Shown: positions 8,251 through 18,290, counted from the first letter of the stretch. The stretch is 44,305 bases of DNA from Oculatella sp. LEGE 06141 (GCF_015207605.1 NZ_JADEWO010000052.1:1-44305); one strand, 5' to 3'. Translations and numbers: made by a program. The notes: generated from the sequence alone by a model not told the origin.

Positions 8251-10920
8251 TTACTTGATGCCCTCGTTCACCGGGAAGCGATCGATCAATTGAATGGCAC
8301 GCGAGGCGTTGTTCTTCAGGGCGTTGGGTACATGGGGCACATGGGGAATTTGGGCTAAAAAGTCGAGCGTTCGGCGTAATATCCGCACCACATCTCCTTC
8401 ATCCAGGCTGGTGTTGGCGCACAATTCTCCCCACTCTTCTCCCAGTGCCCATTTCTCTACTAATCCGGTGCAGCCCGGTTCCAGCCAGACGGGTAAGGCC
8501 ACCTGGTAGCGTCGCTGGAGTTGAAACAACTGGCGACGAATGCCGCGTAACCCACTCAGTACTTCTTCCACTTCGTTGGACTGGGTGTAGTGAGTCCATG
8601 TATCTGGTCGGGACAATTCGGTGACAAGGGCAGCGGCGGCGGCGGCAAGGTGATGCGGATCAAGGTTGTCCAGTTCGTCTGAGTCGAGCGCCAGACTTAA
8701 CCACAGTTCGTTGTCGCCTCGTATAGCGGCGGCAATTTGTCCCGAGGTGGTGGGTTGCCATTGCCCATTTTCGGTGACTTCAATGCAGCCGAAATACTTC
8801 AGAATCTCCATCAAGTTAAGGAATTCTTGCCAGTAGCGCTGGGCGTATTTGCCGAGTTTATGCTGGCGATCGCTCAGTTCATCTTGCAACCGCTCAATCC
8901 GGTGCTGGCGTTTAATCAACTGTCCGGGGTTACCCCATGCTTGCGCTGGATGAGACTGAATTTGAGCTTCGACGTCGGCCACTCGTGTCTGTTGCTCTAA
9001 CACTTCTGGGGCAATGTCTGCTTCTACTGGAATGGCTGGAATTTGACGGGCGATCGCCTCTGTTGTTTCATTGCCGCTGCGCGACTGTCCCGGTTTTAGC
9101 GGAATCTCAGGAGGGGGAGATACATCATCCGCTTTATTCAACCGGGGGATTTCGGCATGAAGCCCTACTACATCATTTACCGTTACCACATACCAGCGGT
9201 TGTCTTGCCCTAAACACACCAGATAGGGAAACTGCCCAGAGCTGGGGGTTTTTGCCACCAAAACAGCAGGCATCGGCAACGATACGGCGACATTCTTCCC
9301 CTTTAGCGTTAACACGGTACCCGCGACCGCAAAGCTGACATCCATCGCGATATCGCTAGAGCGAATCTCTTGCGCCTGCTGGTGCAAAATTTTCAGTAAG
9401 CGGCGTTCTTCTTTGACCCTTTCTTGCAGCTTTTCATATTGAGCCAGCAGGTTTGCATCAAAGGCAGCGAGCTGCGCTTCTTGATGCTCTAGCTCCGCTT
9501 CCAATCGGTTAATTTCGTCCTGCTGCGGCTTGAGATAGAGCGTGGAGAGATAATGCCCAAAGCTGCGCTCGATCAGTTCTTGAGCTTCTTCCAGGGTGTG
9601 AATTTGCAACAGGTTCAGCACCATACCGTAGCTGGGCGTAAACTGGCTGACTAACGGGTCGGCTCCTGAGGTGGCTAAGTAGGCGGCTTCAGCGGCTCCT
9701 TCAAAGCGGGTTTGCACGGTGACAACGTATCCCTGGGCATCCATGCCGCGTCGTCCGGCTCGTCCGGCCATTTGCAAAAATTCAGAGGCATTCAACAAAC
9801 GATGGCCGCGATCGGTGCGCTTCGATAGGCTGGAAATTACAGTGGTTCGAGCCGGCATGTTGATGCCGGCTGCCAGGGTCTCGGTAGCAAACACAACTTT
9901 AATTAGCCCCTGCTGGAATAACTCTTCGATTAAGCTTTTCCAGGCTGGCAAAACCCCTGCATGGTGAGCCGCAATGCCTCGATACAGCGGTTCAATATGC
10001 CCACTGCGGGCAGCGGCTTCTGGGTTGAGCTTTAGAAATGCGTCGATCTGCGTTTTGAGCGCCTCGGCTTCATCCGGGTTGACCAGCGACAGATGATTCA
10101 GCTCATTAACGGCGTTGTCGCAGCCCCGGCGGCTAAAGATGAAATAGATGGCAGGCAGCATGTCTCGCTGTTGCAGTTGATCGACCAGAAACGCCAAACT
10201 TGGCGTTTCCTGGTGCCGTCGCTGTTTACCTTTGCCACGTCCTTTTAAGCGTGGATTGATGCTCTTTTGATTGGTATTTAGCAGTGGAAAAATCCCGTGT
10301 TGGGCACAAAAGTGAAACCGTAACGGCACCGGTCGAAAGTCAGAATAGATGAGTTCGGTGGGGCCGTGGACGCGGTTGATCCAGTCGGTGAGCTGGTCGC
10401 TATTGGCGATCGTGGCTGAAAGCGCTAGTAGCTGGATTTCGGGAGGGCAGTAAATAATTGATTCTTCCCACACGGTGCCGCGTTGGCGATCGTTCATGTA
10501 GTGGCATTCATCCAGCACGACGGCATCCAGATCTACCAGTGAGGTGCCAACCTCACCAATGGGCGTACCGTAAAGCATGTTGCGAAAAATTTCTGTAGTC
10601 ATTACCAGCACTGGCGCATCTCGGTTGATGGACACGTCGCCCGTCAACAACCCCACCTGATCGACCCCAAAGCGATCGCGAAAATCTCGCAACTTTTGAT
10701 TAGACAATGCCTTCAGCGGCGTGGTGTAGAACACTCGCTTGCCGCGTGCCAGCGCTCGATAAATGGCATATTCGCCAATCAGGGTTTTTCCTGATCCGGT
10801 GGGAGCGCAGACCACAACCGATTGTCCTGCATCTAAAGCGGCGATCGCCTGCTGCTGGAATTCGTCTAATGCAAATGGAAATAGCTGACTGAGATTAAGC
10901 GTGGTAGAGGAAACGTTCAC
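8251..10920 (-). CDS. Ski2/Mtr4-like DEAD/DEAH-box RNA helicase
   Basis: An ATP-driven superfamily 2 helicase of 889 residues. Visible motifs are APTGSGKT (Walker A, residues 39-46), DECH near 137-140 (motif II), SATIANSDQ (motif III) and QMAGRAGRRGMD near 383-394 (motif VI). The C-terminal third, with a coiled-coil-rich stretch and a helical end (YWQEFLNLMEILKYFG, then the DEGDVVRILRRTLDFLAQI region), matches the DSHCT domain of Ski2/Mtr4/HelY helicases. The role is probably RNA processing or decay; chloroplasts have the related ISE2. The gene is followed by the phrA promoter region and has its own ~100-base upstream gap. Confidence 0.92.
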   Translation of the reverse strand: MNVSSTTLNLSQLFPFALDEFQQQAIAALDAGQSVVVCAPTGSGKTLIGEYAIYRALARGKRVFYTTPLKALSNQKLRDFRDRFGVDQVGLLTGDVSINRDAPVLVMTTEIFRNMLYGTPIGEVGTSLVDLDAVVLDECHYMNDRQRGTVWEESIIYCPPEIQLLALSATIANSDQLTDWINRVHGPTELIYSDFRPVPLRFHFCAQHGIFPLLNTNQKSINPRLKGRGKGKQRRHQETPSLAFLVDQLQQRDMLPAIYFIFSRRGCDNAVNELNHLSLVNPDEAEALKTQIDAFLKLNPEAAARSGHIEPLYRGIAAHHAGVLPAWKSLIEELFQQGLIKVVFATETLAAGINMPARTTVISSLSKRTDRGHRLLNASEFLQMAGRAGRRGMDAQGYVVTVQTRFEGAAEAAYLATSGADPLVSQFTPSYGMVLNLLQIHTLEEAQELIERSFGHYLSTLYLKPQQDEINRLEAELEHQEAQLAAFDANLLAQYEKLQERVKEERRLLKILHQQAQEIRSSDIAMDVSFAVAGTVLTLKGKNVAVSLPMPAVLVAKTPSSGQFPYLVCLGQDNRWYVVTVNDVVGLHAEIPRLNKADDVSPPPEIPLKPGQSRSGNETTEAIARQIPAIPVEADIAPEVLEQQTRVADVEAQIQSHPAQAWGNPGQLIKRQHRIERLQDELSDRQHKLGKYAQRYWQEFLNLMEILKYFGCIEVTENGQWQPTTSGQIAAAIRGDNELWLSLALDSDELDNLDPHHLAAAAAALVTELSRPDTWTHYTQSNEVEEVLSGLRGIRRQLFQLQRRYQVALPVWLEPGCTGLVEKWALGEEWGELCANTSLDEGDVVRILRRTLDFLAQIPHVPHVPNALKNNASRAIQLIDRFPVNEGIK

Positions 10921-11019
10921 AGATTAGTTAACACACTACGCAAAGATTAAGATGAAGAATGCCAAGCCTATCTTCACCTTCATCTTAAAGCTTGACCTTA
11001 CTTTCTCTGTAATTGTGTC

Positions 11020-12015
11020 TTATCCTTGGTCGGGATTGTCGATAGACGTGTAACGATTGGCTACTTTTGGCGTGATATTTTGAAATCCACCCAGTTCGGC
11101 CAGGGTGTACAGTGGTCTGCCCTTAACCTCTTCGTAAATTCGACCAATGTATTCGCCCAAAATGCCAATGCTAATGAGCTGCACGGCTCCTAAAAAGAAA
11201 ATAGCAACGGTGATAGTGGCAAATCCGGTCAGGCGAGAGTTAGGCTCAAAAAAGCGCCAGTACAGCACAAGTACCGCCATGAGCAGGGCGATCGCAGCGG
11301 ACACTAAGCCAATATAGGTTGAAATTCGCAGCGGCACTTTTGAGAAAGAGACTAATCCATCAATTCCTAACCCAAGCGATTTGCGAAAGGTATATTTCAC
11401 GTCTCCAGCAAAACGTGGATCGCGTTTGAACGGAATCGCAGTTTGGCGAAACCCAATCCAGGCTCGCAATCCCCGAATGTAGCGGTTGCGTTCGGGCATG
11501 GAGTTCAGCACCATTACGACTTGCCGATCCATCAGGCAGAAGTCACCCGTATCGGTGGGAATATCCACATCGGCTAAGCGTTTCAAGGTGCGATAAAAGC
11601 CATAGGCGAGTAGCCGTTTAGCCCAGCTTTCCTTTTGTCGTTTGGTTCGCTGAGCATAAACAACCTGGTAACCTGCCTGCCATTGCTGCACCATTTGCGG
11701 AATCAACTCTGGTGGATCTTGCAGGTCGGCATCCATGATGATGACGGCTCGCCCCTGGGCAAAGTTGAGTCCGGCTGTTACGGCAATCTGGTGCCCAAAA
11801 TTGCGGGCAAAACTGAGGTAACACACCCGTGCATCTTGCTGATGGAGGTCTCGAATGAGAACCAGTGAGCGATCGCGGCTGCCATCGTTGACAAAAACCA
11901 GCTCTGCGGTACCGTCGAGCGAGTCTAGCACGGCAGAGAGCCGACTATACAATTCTGGCAGGTTGGCCTCTTCGTTGTAAATTGGCACGATAACCGAATA
12001 AAGCGGTTCTGTCAT
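11020..12015 (-). CDS. Family 2 glycosyltransferase, DPM1/GtrB type
   Basis: A 331-residue membrane glycosyltransferase that probably loads a sugar on a polyprenyl phosphate carrier. The N-terminal GT-A domain opens with [16 protein letters not shown] and carries the metal- and sugar-binding motif DADLQDPPE near residues 91-99. Two hydrophobic segments follow (about 230-255 and 265-292), the usual anchor of GtrB/ArnC-like enzymes, and the C-terminus is cytosolic. The sugar and acceptor cannot be told from sequence. It diverges from the secreted repeat-protein gene across a ~250-base gap with no recognisable operator. Confidence 0.9.
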   Translation of the reverse strand: MTEPLYSVIVPIYNEEANLPELYSRLSAVLDSLDGTAELVFVNDGSRDRSLVLIRDLHQQDARVCYLSFARNFGHQIAVTAGLNFAQGRAVIIMDADLQDPPELIPQMVQQWQAGYQVVYAQRTKRQKESWAKRLLAYGFYRTLKRLADVDIPTDTGDFCLMDRQVVMVLNSMPERNRYIRGLRAWIGFRQTAIPFKRDPRFAGDVKYTFRKSLGLGIDGLVSFSKVPLRISTYIGLVSAAIALLMAVLVLYWRFFEPNSRLTGFATITVAIFFLGAVQLISIGILGEYIGRIYEEVKGRPLYTLAELGGFQNITPKVANRYTSIDNPDQG

Positions 12016-12262
12016 GCTTACGCCTTGGCTCCAATGTAATGGGCTAGTTTGACGAGTTGAAGTTGCCTGTAAGGGCGATCGCCTGTACGAACGAAGTTAG
12101 TGAAACACCAAACATTTCATGCGGCGGTAGTTGCACCAGAACCTCTATCCAATGGCAGAAACTTAACAGAGATACCTCACCCCCGTGACAGGCGCAAATT
12201 CAGGAAGAGATCCTTAAATTTGTGTGTAAAAGCAGTTTAGGCAAGATGCCACCCTGGCCAGC

Positions 12263-13420
12263 ATGAACCTAACCAAAAGAATTCTTATCATAATTGGGCT
12301 TTTGACGGTAACTCCGTTAGTTAGCTTCCCGGTTCTGTCACAAACCCTGCGAGGCTCATCTGGTTCTGGCGGTAGCGGAGCCTCCAGCGGTACCACCTCT
12401 GGCAGCACTACTTCTGGCAGCACCACCTCTGGCGGCTCCACCTCGACGACACCGGGAGCGGCAACGCCTGGTACTACCACCCCTGGTACCACTGTGACGC
12501 CTGGATCTGCAACGCCTGGCACTACTGTGACTCCAGGTACCACTGTGACGCCAGGAGCCGCTATTCCGGGAACTGTTAACCCTACTGTTCCGAGCGGAGC
12601 CACCACTGTTACACCAGGAGCCGCTATTCCAGGCACAGTTGACCCCACCACTCCGTCAACCCCAGGCTCAACCATTACCCCAGGTGCAGCTACTCCAGGT
12701 ACAGTTACACCAGGTATTACAACCACCCCAAATACAGGAACAACTGTTACTCCTGATACCGTCCCACAAGCCAATCCTGGCGTAGTAACTCCCGGCACAG
12801 TCGTCCCTACAACCCCGACGCCAGGAGCAGCGGTTCCGGGGACAGCCGTGCCTGGAACAGGCGGCACAACTGGCATTCCGGGCGTAGTTGATGGGCAAAG
12901 TATTCCTGGAGTGGTTGATCCGGGGACGACCGTGCCGGGAGTAACCACTCCTGAGGGCACTACACAGCGCGTCAACCGTACCACGCAACCCAATGGTGCT
13001 GGAGCGATCGCCCCAAACAACGGCGGCGTTCAATCTACTCCAGGTGTTGCGACTCCTGGCACTACACCTTCTGCTGGCAATCAAAGTCCCACGGGAGCCT
13101 CGGTTCAGTTTACGACTCCATCAGCACCCGGTATTGCTCCACAGCAAGGCGTGCAACAAGGGGTTCCGCAGCAGCAAGGTGTTCAGCAAGGCATTCCGCA
13201 GCAGCAAGGCGTAATTCAACCGCAGGTGATTCAGCCTCAGGTAATTCAACCTCAAGTAGTTCCTGTTCCGCAGCAGGCCGCTGTTCCTGTTCCAACCCAG
13301 CCTCCTGCACCAATGTTTCCACAAAATCAGTGTGACGCGGGACAGGTTTACTTGAATCTGGCAGCTCTGGGGGGCGGTGCTTGCTTATCTCCTGACCAGG
13401 CTCAAAACTTGAACCGCTAA
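12263..13420 (+). CDS. Secreted low-complexity Thr-Pro-Gly repeat protein
   Basis: A 385-residue protein with a clear signal peptide (MNLTKR, hydrophobic core, likely cleaved after about residue 27 near VLSQ). A Ser/Gly/Thr tract (~30-65) leads into ~200 residues of degenerate TPG repeats (TPGTTVTPG, TPGAAIPGTV), then a Gln-rich block of QQGVPQQQGVQQG and IQPQVIQPQ units. The C-terminal ~35 residues are ordinary in composition and carry two cysteines (NQCDAG and GGACLS) that may form a disulfide. It is likely an extracellular or cell-surface fibrous protein; I know no named family. The long ORF on the opposite strand is a mirror of this composition. A perfect terminator follows. Confidence 0.85.
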   Translation: MNLTKRILIIIGLLTVTPLVSFPVLSQTLRGSSGSGGSGASSGTTSGSTTSGSTTSGGSTSTTPGAATPGTTTPGTTVTPGSATPGTTVTPGTTVTPGAAIPGTVNPTVPSGATTVTPGAAIPGTVDPTTPSTPGSTITPGAATPGTVTPGITTTPNTGTTVTPDTVPQANPGVVTPGTVVPTTPTPGAAVPGTAVPGTGGTTGIPGVVDGQSIPGVVDPGTTVPGVTTPEGTTQRVNRTTQPNGAGAIAPNNGGVQSTPGVATPGTTPSAGNQSPTGASVQFTTPSAPGIAPQQGVQQGVPQQQGVQQGIPQQQGVIQPQVIQPQVIQPQVVPVPQQAAVPVPTQPPAPMFPQNQCDAGQVYLNLAALGGGACLSPDQAQNLNR

Positions 13421-13458
13421 CATCAGATAACATCAGAACGTTTATTTCATTGACCTGG

Positions 13459-13493
13459 CACGGGGCGTGGTACAACCACGCCCCGTGTTTTTT
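13459..13493 (+). terminator. Rho-independent terminator of the secreted-protein gene
   Basis: A perfect 12-base stem CACGGGGCGTGG / CCACGCCCCGTG (13459-13470, 13476-13487) with loop TACAA is followed by six T residues. Confidence 0.92.
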
Positions 13494-13518
13494 GTGAACC
13501 AGGCAAAACTTGCGACAT

Positions 13519-13545
13519 AAAAAAACACCCCTGATGAGGGGGTGT
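13519..13545 (-). terminator. Rho-independent terminator of the DUF4278 gene
   Basis: Read on the minus strand, a stem ACACCCC(C) / GGGGTGT is followed by seven T residues (the A-run 13519-13525 on the plus strand). It lies about 50 bases past the stop of the minus-strand gene. Confidence 0.88.
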
Positions 13546-13593
13546 AACAAACCAGCTAACCTTTAGACCAAACTTTTAACGTGCGCGAGTGGC

Positions 13594-14073
13594 TTAGCTC
13601 AGCGAAGCATGGCCGCGATCGTACGTTCCCCAGAAGCTAGGATGCACTTTGCCTTGAACATGGTTCCAGTAGTGGGATGCATCGCCAGCATCCAAACCAA
13701 CTTCTGCATCTAGACGGCTCAACATCGCTTGCTGCCGCCGCTTCACTGAACGGTGATGGTTCATCATCAGCGAACGTGCCCGGTCGTGGATGGACAACAC
13801 GGTGGCGATCGCCGGAACGGTGGAAACTGGCTCAATCGCCACGGCGGCGGCTGGTGTAGCCACCGGAGCCGCAACGGCTGCTTCAGGAACCGCATTGGCG
13901 GTGTAAGCAACGTTACGATAAACCAAATCTAGCGTCGGTTGTTGAACTGGGTTTTTCTTGGGATTGCGAAATCTAACATCCAACCCGCGATATTTGCCAA
14001 CGGTGTTGCTGTTGCTAACTTCAACTTGAGGAGGATTGTAGTCGTAGCTAACGCCCCGGTATGTGAGTTTCAT
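13594..14073 (-). CDS. DUF4278 domain protein
   Basis: A 159-residue protein beginning MKLTYRGVSYDYNP, the start that defines the cyanobacterial DUF4278 family, followed by GKYRGLDVRFRNP and LVYRNVAY, two further strands of that domain (residues ~1-55). An Ala/Pro/Val-rich linker (~60-90) leads to a basic helical tail with HDRARSLMMNHHRSVKRRQQ. The function of DUF4278 is unknown, though such genes are often stress-responsive. The gene has its own strong terminator and a ~250-base upstream gap, so it is probably monocistronic. Confidence 0.88.
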   Translation of the reverse strand: MKLTYRGVSYDYNPPQVEVSNSNTVGKYRGLDVRFRNPKKNPVQQPTLDLVYRNVAYTANAVPEAAVAAPVATPAAAVAIEPVSTVPAIATVLSIHDRARSLMMNHHRSVKRRQQAMLSRLDAEVGLDAGDASHYWNHVQGKVHPSFWGTYDRGHASLS

Positions 14074-14320
14074 GGTATTCGCCTCTGGTGTAATTGTGGT
14101 GAGTTGAGGCGCGTTCCTTCGGGTGTCCCCTACTTCCGTCTCTCAAACCTTACGCGTAAACTTAATTTTTTGTAACGCTTGAAGAGATGAACGATTTAAT
14201 TTCTGTATTCATTGTTACTGTTTTGCAGGTAATTGTCAAGCTTCTGTGAGAGAATTGTCAAAACTGAATGCAGCGCCGAGGTTGTATGGTTGAAGTACGC
14301 TTGCCCAATCCTTGCTTTGC

Positions 14321-14902
14321 TCAGCCAACCGGGTTCAGTAGCGGAAATTCTGAGCGAATGTGCCAGCGGTGGCCATCATGGATGAGTAACGTAAGGCGAT
14401 CGCCCACAAACTGAAACTCAATCCGCCGTTGCTGTAGCTCTGTCCATGCCTGTTTAAAGATCGATCGCGTCAGGTTGCGAGAAGCCACGGTCATGTGAGG
14501 GGCAAAGGGACGGCGCTTTGCTACCGGGTCAACAATGGCTAATGTTTGTTCTAGTCGGAGCATTAAACTTGCCTGTAAGGTCAGCAATTCCGTTGTTTTA
14601 AGAACATTGATATACAAGACGCGAGGAGCAAAGGCTCCAAAGCCAGCAAGGGTAATCGGCACAGCCATTTGCTCGGTTGCGAACCTGTAGAGACAGTCTT
14701 CCAGGGTGGCTATTGCCTCTAGCGACCAACGAAATGGAGGTTGCAATGTTACGTGGGGAGGCGCTTTTGCTGTACGCGTGTGATAGCGATCGCTCAACTC
14801 TTGAATCACCCCATCGGCGTACTCTTGAATCGCTTGAGGTGGCAGTAACGCTATAAAAAAACGAGGATGAGCTTGATCTAAATTCTCTGAGGTCATAAAC
14901 AT
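14321..14902 (-). CDS. 2'-5' RNA ligase / cyclic phosphodiesterase family (2H) protein
   Basis: A 193-residue member of the 2H phosphoesterase superfamily, which opens 2',3'-cyclic phosphates or acts on 2'-5' linked RNA. Both catalytic HxT motifs are present: PHVTLQPPF with His 50 and PHMTVASRN with His near 132. The N-terminus RFFIALLPP is the usual first strand of LigT/ThpR-like proteins. ATG 14902 and ATG 14896 are both possible starts. The physiological RNA target is not known. No neighbouring gene is clearly linked; the YciI-like gene diverges from it. Confidence 0.85.
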   Translation of the reverse strand: MFMTSENLDQAHPRFFIALLPPQAIQEYADGVIQELSDRYHTRTAKAPPHVTLQPPFRWSLEAIATLEDCLYRFATEQMAVPITLAGFGAFAPRVLYINVLKTTELLTLQASLMLRLEQTLAIVDPVAKRRPFAPHMTVASRNLTRSIFKQAWTELQQRRIEFQFVGDRLTLLIHDGHRWHIRSEFPLLNPVG

Positions 14903-15001
14903 GTAACTAAAACACGGCTAAAGATGAAGTTAGTCCCCTAGTCCCTAGTCCCCGGACTGTTCAACAGGGTATCCTGAAGTTCCGGTATTAGAAGTTAGGC
15001 T

Positions 15002-15268
15002 ATGCCTTGGTTTGTCAAAATTGAAAAGGGAACGGTTGATAAAGCTACATTTGACCGATTCATCCCCGCTCATAAAGCCTTTGTCAGAGATTTGATCACA
15101 AAAGGACATCAGGCGAAAACGGGGTATTGGGCTGAGCTTGGAGGCGGAATGCTGCTGTTTCAAGCGGCTGACCTGGACGAAGCGAAAGCGATTATTGCAA
15201 CCGATCCCCTGATTCAAAACGGCTGTGTTGAGTACGAGCTGCACGAATGGTGCATCGTCGTTGAATAA
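15002..15268 (+). CDS. YciI-like protein
   Basis: An 88-residue protein with the ferredoxin-like fold expected of the YciI family: MPWFVKIEKG (first strand), a helix with RFIPAHKAFVRDLITKGH, the GGGMLLFQA strand, a second helix after LDEAKAIIATDP and the final strand VEYELHEWCIV. These are usually small dimeric proteins of unknown or minor enzymatic role. The gene lies 53 bases before smpB on the same strand and may be co-transcribed with it. Confidence 0.78.
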   Translation: MPWFVKIEKGTVDKATFDRFIPAHKAFVRDLITKGHQAKTGYWAELGGGMLLFQAADLDEAKAIIATDPLIQNGCVEYELHEWCIVVE

Positions 15269-15321
15269 CCTCATTGACTACAGCTTGCCTATTTAGTAGC
15301 GACAGCACATTGGAGTAACAC

Positions 15322-15789
15322 ATGAGCGATAGCAGCAACGGTTATAAGATTGTCGCTGACAATCGCCAGGCGCGGTATCAGTACGAAATTCTGGAAACGT
15401 ATGAGGCGGGGATTGAGCTAAAGGGCACCGAGGTTAAGTCCATCCGCGATGGCAAGGTTAACCTGCGCGATGGCTATGGCCTAATTCGCAATGAAGAAAT
15501 ATGGTTGCACAACGTCCATGTTTCGCCGCACCAGAGCGCCAGCCAGGTCTTTAACCACGATCCGCGCCGCACGCGACGGCTGCTGCTGCATAAGCAAGAA
15601 ATTCGCAAGCTCATTGGTCAGGTGGAACAGCAGGGATTAACCCTTGTTCCGCTCAAAATGTATATGAAGCAGGGCAAGGTCAAGGTTAATATGGCGCTGG
15701 TTCGCGGTAAAAAGCTGCACGATAAGCGCGACGACCTGAAGCGTAAACAAGAAAAACGAGAAATTGAGCGGGCGATCAAGAACTACTAA
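15322..15789 (+). CDS. smpB: SsrA-binding protein SmpB
   Basis: Binds tmRNA and brings it to stalled ribosomes for trans-translation. The 155-residue length is normal. Diagnostic segments are NRQARYQYEILETYEAGI near the start, ELKGTEVKSIRDGKVNLRDGY, NVHVSPHQ and the basic C-terminal tail HDKRDDLKRKQEKREIERAIK that enters the decoding centre. The start has a plausible purine-rich site (GGAGTAAC) eight or so bases upstream. No tmRNA gene is seen in the window. Confidence 0.96.
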   Translation: MSDSSNGYKIVADNRQARYQYEILETYEAGIELKGTEVKSIRDGKVNLRDGYGLIRNEEIWLHNVHVSPHQSASQVFNHDPRRTRRLLLHKQEIRKLIGQVEQQGLTLVPLKMYMKQGKVKVNMALVRGKKLHDKRDDLKRKQEKREIERAIKNY

Positions 15790-16109
15790 CCAAATCAGCC
15801 GATTATACGGAGTCACATCCGCTACATAGCTCAGTACGGATAGCTGAACGGTCAATAAGATAGTGGATGAGCAGCTTCATTCCCTTCTACTGCTGGAGTG
15901 AATTGAACACAATACAGCAGTTCTGATGCTGGTCGTTTGCTGTGCGTTCGCGTGTTAGTGCTTTTTGTTGCCACAACCGAGCCTACTGCTGAAAGCAGGC
16001 TGGCTCGATCGCGTTACAGATAGTTGCTAAAACAAACAACAAACCTGAGTCTTCATGCTGCTGGCTCGAAGGTGTTCCTAAATCATTTCAGACTGCTTGA
16101 GTAGGTAAT
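15790..16109. other. Gene-free stretch with one hairpin
   Basis: No ORF of merit. An imperfect hairpin with nested stems GAGCC/GGCTC and CTGCT/AGCAG (15979-16006) lies midway without a T-run; it may be a weak terminator of smpB or a leader element of the kinase gene. Nothing else is recognisable. Confidence 0.5.
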
Positions 16110-18266
16110 GTGAAAATTTCCACGAAATTTATTGGGTCTGCATTAGTAGTTACTGGACTGATCGGTGCCATTGTGGGTATCAGCACTTTTTCCAGTACTC
16201 GAATCCAGCAAGCGGAAGATGAGGCTCAAGAAGAGACAAATCTCATTATTGAACACGTCAGACATCTGAAGGTAGTATCCCGCGATCAAATTGCTGCTAT
16301 CAAAGACAGTTTGCTGTTGGATGACCAGCGAGCAGACCTGAGCAGGTATCAAGCCGCATTCTCGGAGTTCTCAGCTGAATTGGCCGAACTGGAGGAGCTA
16401 ATGCCTCAATCACCCGAGTTGGTGTCGGTTCGGCAGCACCACGAGTCTTTTCAGCGGCTGGTGACAGAATCCATTCAACCCCATATTTCGACGTTGACTT
16501 TTGCGTCATCAAGCCGCGATATTGCCATCGTACAGCAAGACTTCAAAGTCCTTAATTCGTTCAATGAAGCGGTTGACGCTCACCTCAACACGCTAATTGG
16601 TCGGCTGGAACAGCAAAATTTTGAATCTCTAGAGGCCGAGGAGCAGTCTCGTCAGAAAGAAAAAAGCGTAATGTACCTGGTCACTGGCACCATTTTTCTA
16701 GTGCTGGGCGGGCAGTTTGCGTTGATTTTGCTGCCAGTGATTCGATCGATTCAAACATTGCAGTTGGGGGCTGCTGCCATTGGCAGCGGCAATTTGAGCT
16801 ATCGCCTCCATCTGCAAACGGGAGATGAGATTGAACAGCTTTGCCACGAATTTAATCGGATGGCCGGAAAGCTGGCGCAGTCGTACGACTCTGTGGTTGA
16901 ACGCAGCCATGAATTAGCTGAAACCAACCAAGCGCTAACCGTTGAAGTTAGAGAGCGGGAGCAGGCAGAAACAGAACTGCTCAAAGCGCAACAACTGTTG
17001 CAACTGGTCATCGATACGATTCCTCAACTGATTGTCTGGAAAGATCGCAATTTGGTTTTCCTGGGCTGCAACCGCAACTTTGCACTGTCGGTTGGCTTAT
17101 CGTCGCCTGCCGATATTGTGGGTAAAACCCATCACGATTTAACCCAGAATCTGGAGGCCGACCGGGCAGAGGCAGGCGACCTCCAAATCATGGAATCTGC
17201 TCGCCCAAAATACCATGTTGTTGAATCGCATACCCAGGCGGACGGTACGTTGAGCTGGGTTGATGCCAGTAAAATTCCGTTGCATGATGCCGAGCAAAAT
17301 GTGGTTGGAATTTTGAGCACCTACGAAGACATCACTGAACGGATTGAAGCGGAGGAAACGCTGAGGCGATCGGAGGCTGAACTGCAAGAGAAGACCCAAC
17401 AGCTAGAGCAAACCCTGCACGAACTGAAAGAAACGCAAATCCAGCTGATTCAGACCGAAAAAATGTCCAGTTTAGGTCAACTGGTGGCCGGTGTAGCGCA
17501 TGAGATCAATAACCCGGTCAACTTCATTTCGGGTAACCTTACCCATGCCAGTGAGTACACGCAAGCGCTACTCGCTCTAGTGCGGCTATACCAAGAACAT
17601 TGTCCCCACCCACCTGCTTCCCTACAAGCTGAGATCGACCGCATCGATCTCGATTTTCTGATTGAAGACCTTCCTCAAACCCTGAGTTCAATGAAAGTAG
17701 GAACAGATCGTATCCGGCAAATTGTCATTTCACTGCGTAACTTCTCCCGCCTGGATGAAGCCGAAGTCAAATCGGTCAATATCCATGAGGGGATCGACAG
17801 TACACTGCTGATCCTGCAAAGCCGTCTCAAGGCGAGAGCAGATCATCCCGGCATTGAGGTCATTAAAACGTACGGTCATTTGCCGCTGATCGATTGTTAT
17901 GCCGGACAGTTGAACCAGGTGTTTATGAATGTGATTAGCAATGCGATCGATGCGCTGGAGAGCGACAGCAAGCGGCAAGCGGCGGGTAGCCACACATGCT
18001 GTATTACGATTCGTACAGAGACCCTATCTTCGGAAGCGGTAATCATCCGAATTGCCGACAATGGGCCGGGTATGTCCGAAAGCGTTCGCAAGCGTTTATT
18101 TGATCCATTTTTTACAACAAAACCAGTGGGTAAGGGCACTGGTTTGGGGCTGTCGATTAGCTACCAAATCATCACAGAAAAGCATCAAGGCGCTATCTGG
18201 TGCGAATCGAAACCGGGGGAAGGGACGGAGTTTTGGATTAAGCTGCCGATTTGGCAACTTAACTAA
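16110..18266 (+). CDS. PAS-domain sensor histidine kinase
   Basis: A 718-residue membrane kinase started by GTG 16110, preceded by GTAGGTAAT. Order: transmembrane segment ~8-28, an extracytoplasmic helical domain ~30-180, second membrane segment ~187-212, HAMP ~213-265, a coiled coil, PAS ~296-412 (IDTIPQLIVWKDRN through YEDITER), another coiled coil, a HisKA dimerisation domain with the phospho-accepting histidine 464 in GVAHEINNPVNFI, and an ATPase domain with the N box NVISNAIDALE, DNGPGM and GKGTGLGLS. It should autophosphorylate in response to an unknown signal. No response regulator is adjacent, so it is an orphan kinase. Confidence 0.93.
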   Translation: MKISTKFIGSALVVTGLIGAIVGISTFSSTRIQQAEDEAQEETNLIIEHVRHLKVVSRDQIAAIKDSLLLDDQRADLSRYQAAFSEFSAELAELEELMPQSPELVSVRQHHESFQRLVTESIQPHISTLTFASSSRDIAIVQQDFKVLNSFNEAVDAHLNTLIGRLEQQNFESLEAEEQSRQKEKSVMYLVTGTIFLVLGGQFALILLPVIRSIQTLQLGAAAIGSGNLSYRLHLQTGDEIEQLCHEFNRMAGKLAQSYDSVVERSHELAETNQALTVEVREREQAETELLKAQQLLQLVIDTIPQLIVWKDRNLVFLGCNRNFALSVGLSSPADIVGKTHHDLTQNLEADRAEAGDLQIMESARPKYHVVESHTQADGTLSWVDASKIPLHDAEQNVVGILSTYEDITERIEAEETLRRSEAELQEKTQQLEQTLHELKETQIQLIQTEKMSSLGQLVAGVAHEINNPVNFISGNLTHASEYTQALLALVRLYQEHCPHPPASLQAEIDRIDLDFLIEDLPQTLSSMKVGTDRIRQIVISLRNFSRLDEAEVKSVNIHEGIDSTLLILQSRLKARADHPGIEVIKTYGHLPLIDCYAGQLNQVFMNVISNAIDALESDSKRQAAGSHTCCITIRTETLSSEAVIIRIADNGPGMSESVRKRLFDPFFTTKPVGKGTGLGLSISYQIITEKHQGAIWCESKPGEGTEFWIKLPIWQLN

Positions 18267-18290
18267 CTTCTACCCGTTGAAATCCAGTGG

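Noticed and set aside
12214-13020. Long minus-strand ORF opposite the secreted repeat protein
   Set aside because: Its Val/Pro/Gly repeats are the antisense mirror of the TPG codons; no ribosome site and no ordered domain.
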